This document shows positions 60,965 through 64,000 of a stretch of DNA of 64,000 nucleotides, piece by piece. The stretch covers positions 46,753-110,752 of the forward strand of contig RSEH01000160.1 of assembly GCA_006503475.1 (NCBI GenBank), in the 5' to 3' direction. A program made the translations under genes and the position numbers. How positions within the stretch are numbered: position 1 is the first letter of the stretch; each line of letters starts with the position of its first letter. The notes below the pieces were generated by a model. The model worked only from the letters and a program-made list of their open reading frames with translations, searched no databases and had not been told where the DNA came from. The DNA comes from Stentor roeselii. Lineage: Eukaryota > Ciliophora > Heterotrichea > Heterotrichida > Stentoridae.

Positions 60965-61891
60965 ATGCTAAACTTTGCATCTCGAGGCTTCTCAACCCAT
61001 AACCTTCTATATCTGGGTCTTGGTGAAATGGGTCATCACATGGCAGGTTTTTTCAGCAAACAATTTCCAACTGCTGTCTGGAACAGAACCTATTCCAAGA
61101 CTCTTCGACATCAAGAAGAGTTCAAGACGAGAGGTCTAGAAGGTCCCAACCCATTCGTTCATGATATTTCAAATGTGGACTTAATCTTTTCATGTCTTCC
61201 AACATCAGTCGAGGTAGATCAATACGCTGAACTCCTACTCTCAACCAACCCTAAAAGAAAATCAACTCTAGTGTGGGTCGATAATACTTCTGGAGTTCCC
61301 AGCCACTCACAGAAAATCGCTGCTAAACTTGAAAAAGCGAGTATTGGCTTTATCGATGCACCTGTGAGTGGAGGTAGACTAGGAGCTTCTACTGGAAAGT
61401 TAGCGATCATGGTTGGAGGAAAAGCTGAATATTTTTCAAGAGCAGAGCCTGTTTTGAAGACAATCTCTAAGTCCTTACTTCATATTGATGAAAAAGTAGG
61501 AAGTGGGCATGCAGTTAAAGGTTACAATAACTTGCTTTACGGCTGTAACATCCTTCTTGGCATGAAAGTTGCTCAGTCACTTCAAGAAAATGGAATAAAT
61601 GTTGATAAGTCTCTAAGAACGATCATGAATGCATCGGGTGGGTCAGCTTCTATGACAAGAGTTCATGAATATGCCACAAACGATAGAAAAATCAACTATA
61701 ACTTCAAAACATCACTTCTAGTCAAGGACATGCTTATTGGCCTTGAACAGATAGGGCTTGATGAAAATGATGAGGTAGTGAAGATCTTTAAAAAGTTTAT
61801 TCAGGTCTATAAGGATGGAGCTAAAGAAAACTGGAACGAGCATGATTTATTCGAAATTTACAGCTTTATAGAGAAAAAGCCTAAACTTTAG
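60965..61891 (+). CDS. 3-hydroxyisobutyrate dehydrogenase-like (beta-hydroxyacid dehydrogenase)
   Basis: 308 aa, ATG to TAG. Rossmann NAD(P)-binding motif GLGEMG (18-23), substrate-binding DAPVSGG (131-137), catalytic Lys185 in VKGYNN, and the C-terminal helical domain with MNASGGSA. A basic, Ser-containing N-terminus (MLNFASRGFST) before the fold suggests mitochondrial targeting. The family oxidises 3-hydroxyisobutyrate to methylmalonate semialdehyde in valine breakdown, or reduces related semialdehydes; the exact substrate is not certain. Length is typical. It sits between the two giant surface-protein genes without functional link. Confidence 0.9.
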   Translation: MLNFASRGFSTHNLLYLGLGEMGHHMAGFFSKQFPTAVWNRTYSKTLRHQEEFKTRGLEGPNPFVHDISNVDLIFSCLPTSVEVDQYAELLLSTNPKRKSTLVWVDNTSGVPSHSQKIAAKLEKASIGFIDAPVSGGRLGASTGKLAIMVGGKAEYFSRAEPVLKTISKSLLHIDEKVGSGHAVKGYNNLLYGCNILLGMKVAQSLQENGINVDKSLRTIMNASGGSASMTRVHEYATNDRKINYNFKTSLLVKDMLIGLEQIGLDENDEVVKIFKKFIQVYKDGAKENWNEHDLFEIYSFIEKKPKL

Positions 61892-62258
61892 ATAGATAAG
61901 AACTTTAAAATTTTTAGCTTATCTAATATAATTTGGGGAATTTTTAGAAATTTTAGAGTAAAATGGTTTTGCTTGGATATTTCAGAACCAATCGAAAGGT
62001 CAATTTTTTTATCTTTTCAACTAAAATCTTTCTCTAAACAATCGAATCTTATCATGCAGATTTCCAAAACACAATTATTTGAAAAACCAAAATTTGTTTA
62101 CTTTAATAGAAATAATCATAATTTATAAAATCTTTCAAATTAACACATGCATAACTTTAAAATTCCTAACTATTGACACAAATTTATTTCTGAAAAGTGA
62201 ATCTTACTATTTGATTCGAATAAAACCATTTCTAGGTAAATTCAACCATATATTAAAA
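61892..62258. other. Intergenic spacer
   Basis: 367 bp AT-rich DNA between the dehydrogenase and the second giant surface-protein gene. No gene or repeat recognised. Confidence 0.5.
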
Positions 62259-64000
62259 ATGCTCTTAGGCCTAGTTCATATTGTGATGTCTCAAGGAGAA
62301 ACTTTCTTTAATTATAGTATCTTCCATCCTGGTACGGGCTTTTGCCTTGGAAGTGACGTAGGTAACGGGATTTGTGATAAATACTGCATGATAGAATCTT
62401 CCTTTTATGATTCAACAACTTTAGGAGAAATTTATACATCAGACTGTTATTTTGAATGTATCAGCCTTGGATGCACAGCAGAACTTCTTCGGAACGAAGT
62501 GTGTGATAGTGTTTGCGATAATTATCAATGTGGGTGGGATCTTGGAAAATGCGGATACTGCAGATCAGGATGCACAGTGGAATTACTCAGTAATAAAGAA
62601 TGTGATGAAATATGCAACTACCCTGAATGCATATTCGACAATTTTGTCTGTGGATCCTGCTCGATTGGCTGCTTTCTAGAAGATGTATTTGATTTTAAAT
62701 GCTACCCAAGCTGTAACTTCGAAGACTGCATTCGTGAAAGTTATACTTGTGAAATCTTTGGAGTAAATTCACTTAATTCTCTAAAAGAATTCGACAATGG
62801 ATTTTGTGATTTAAGTCTTTCCTTGCCTATAACATTTTATGATTTCGGTGATTGCTCTTGTCCTAAATATTGTTCAGGGATGAATATTCCTGATGAGTAC
62901 TTTTGCCATCTTCAAGAACAGTTTTATATCTGTCAAGATTACCCTTGTAACTTTCATAATTGGCTTTGTGGATATTGTGCAGTTGGATGTTTTAAAGAAA
63001 TGATGGGAAACTCGATTTGTGACCTAGAATGCATGACTCCTATTTGTGGATTTGATATGGGGGACTGTGGATGTGCTAATAACTGTCCGATTTTATTGAA
63101 TTCTGAAAATTTGACATATAGCGACCCTTATAATGCTGGCTGTAAAGATGAATGCTTAGTAGAAAGTTGCAATTACGCCATTGACTTCTGTGAAGACAGA
63201 CAAAAAATAAAGCTAGCATTAATAAATACTCAGGTCTTCAATGATTTTATAAGAGCGCCTAACCTCAACTCTTGTAAATACGACCCTCAAGAAATGTCTA
63301 AAATGGTCGAAGGAACCCTAACTTGCCATAGAGACCATGATTACTACAACGAAAGATGCCTTTTTTGCGCAGGATCCTATGAAAAATTACCAAAGAACTG
63401 CTTAAGGGGAAATGAAAAAAAGTGTTATATATGTAAAGACATGATGATTAAAGATATTTGTGTTTCAGGTTTCAATGAATGCCCTTTAGGATTCAAAGAA
63501 AGTCCAAAACTCGCGAATATTTTCGGAAATGGACCATCCAAATGGTGTATTCAAGATCCAATTAATTATTCCCCATATAAATACTTCGAGCTTTTCGTAA
63601 ACACCAGCAAACAATACGAAGATAAAAAATTTGGTCTAGGCACAAAAGAAAACCCAATAAACAACCTTTATTTCGCTCTAAACTCAGCAACTGCCATTTA
63701 TTCTAAAATATTAATCCAATCAGAAATCAATGACCTCCTCTTTACAAATAAACTACTTAGTCCTATTGTCGATATAAACACAATTCTTAACTTTAAAATA
63801 AAACTTGAGTTACAAGAACTCTGGGTAGTTGGAGATCTTCCTCAAGGCAATAGACCTGTCATTTATTTTAAAAATAAAATTTCGATAATTCCAAAACACA
63901 GGAAAGTATTTTTTGTTAACATCAACTTTAATGGAAGTCAGTTTTTCAAAGAATGCAATCAAGACTTTTGTGAATATTGCAGAACTGTTTTTAAAAATCA
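62259..64000 (+). CDS. Giant LNR surface protein, copy 2 (5' part, runs off window)
   Basis: Open from ATG 62259 through the window end, 580 codons visible. Starts with a short hydrophobic signal (MLLGLVHIVMSQG) and aligns from near its start with the gene at 52462: NGICDKYCMIESSFYDS, NEVCDSVCDNYQCGWDLGKCGYC, NKECDEICNYPECIFDN, NSICDLECMTPICGFDMGDC, then CYICKDMMIKDIC and GDLPQGNRPVIYFKN. The first module has lost a Cys (ESSFYD versus EACFYD). The remainder, expected to be beta-helix and TM domain, lies outside. It is therefore one of a local family of large surface proteins. Confidence 0.9.
   Translation, partial: MLLGLVHIVMSQGETFFNYSIFHPGTGFCLGSDVGNGICDKYCMIESSFYDSTTLGEIYTSDCYFECISLGCTAELLRNEVCDSVCDNYQCGWDLGKCGYCRSGCTVELLSNKECDEICNYPECIFDNFVCGSCSIGCFLEDVFDFKCYPSCNFEDCIRESYTCEIFGVNSLNSLKEFDNGFCDLSLSLPITFYDFGDCSCPKYCSGMNIPDEYFCHLQEQFYICQDYPCNFHNWLCGYCAVGCFKEMMGNSICDLECMTPICGFDMGDCGCANNCPILLNSENLTYSDPYNAGCKDECLVESCNYAIDFCEDRQKIKLALINTQVFNDFIRAPNLNSCKYDPQEMSKMVEGTLTCHRDHDYYNERCLFCAGSYEKLPKNCLRGNEKKCYICKDMMIKDICVSGFNECPLGFKESPKLANIFGNGPSKWCIQDPINYSPYKYFELFVNTSKQYEDKKFGLGTKENPINNLYFALNSATAIYSKILIQSEINDLLFTNKLLSPIVDINTILNFKIKLELQELWVVGDLPQGNRPVIYFKNKISIIPKHRKVFFVNINFNGSQFFKECNQDFCEYCRTVFKN

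Noticed and set aside
1221-64000. Bacterial origin suggested by overlapping and closely packed genes
   Set aside because: 15-nt spliceosomal-type introns, anoctamin, cyclin, SLC37-like and PDEase I families, and lack of ribosome-binding sites show a eukaryote.
1221-64000. Non-standard code with UGA = Trp (Blepharisma-like)
   Set aside because: Thousands of codons include no in-frame TGA while Trp is common as TGG.

Overview
The window looks like macronuclear DNA of a heterotrich ciliate, most probably Stentor or a close relative. Three signals support this. Six gene interruptions resolve exactly if a 15-nt GT...AG intron is removed, and each intron has an A at position 10. Tiny 15-16 nt introns are established for Stentor and Blepharisma. 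Long reading frames are open under the standard code with all Trp as TGG, which argues against Blepharisma (UGA = Trp). Genes are dense, intergenic DNA is very AT-rich, and the gene content is typical of ciliates: polytopic proteins, cysteine-rich surface proteins, PDE, cNMP-binding proteins and K+ channels. The species assignment is inference.

Layout. 1-17.7 kb holds three tandem same-strand paralogues of about 1,540 aa, polytopic and of unknown function; the middle one carries a 1-nt frameshift in an A-run. They run into an otubain-like protease and an SLC37-like transporter that are only 28 and 2 nt apart. 19.9-21.8 kb has two small minus-strand genes and a divergent spacer. 21.8-28.3 kb has a 6TM K+ channel, a cyclin, an anoctamin and a GPI-anchor-like cysteine-rich protein. 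28.3-32.9 kb is very compact: a convergent overlap of stop codons, a minus-strand trio packed like an operon (TPR/cNMP-binding protein, small protein, MGCG EF-hand-like protein), a 47-bp divergent promoter, a 4-TM protein, and a 54-bp tandem repeat that multiplies the stop/start junction to the next gene. 33-36.6 kb is a tandem segmental duplication with two MFS transporters and a pseudogene fragment. 37.4-45.7 kb has a HAP1/TRAK/BICDR-like coiled-coil adaptor, a tightly packed trio (4-TM protein, type I membrane protein, cyclic-nucleotide PDE), a CCT-motif protein and a FAM135-like lipase. 45.7-52.4 kb is mostly AT-rich and gene-poor, with one doubtful small ORF and one membrane-protein gene carrying an in-frame TAA. 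52.4-64 kb has a 2,350-aa LNR / beta-helix / multi-TM surface protein, a 3-hydroxyisobutyrate dehydrogenase-like gene, and the 5' part of a second copy of the large surface protein that runs off the window.

How the genes relate. Several products fit cAMP/cGMP, Ca2+ and membrane-excitability signalling at the cell surface (PDE, double cNMP-binding protein, EF-hand-like protein, K+ channel, anoctamin), but nothing shows that they form one pathway. The most unusual signals are structural: operon-like spacing (2 nt, 9 nt, a 1-nt TAATG overlap), a repeated stop-start module with five upstream ORFs, complete avoidance of TGA as terminator in 28 genes, and sharp alternation of A+C-rich and G+T-rich codon choice inside single genes.
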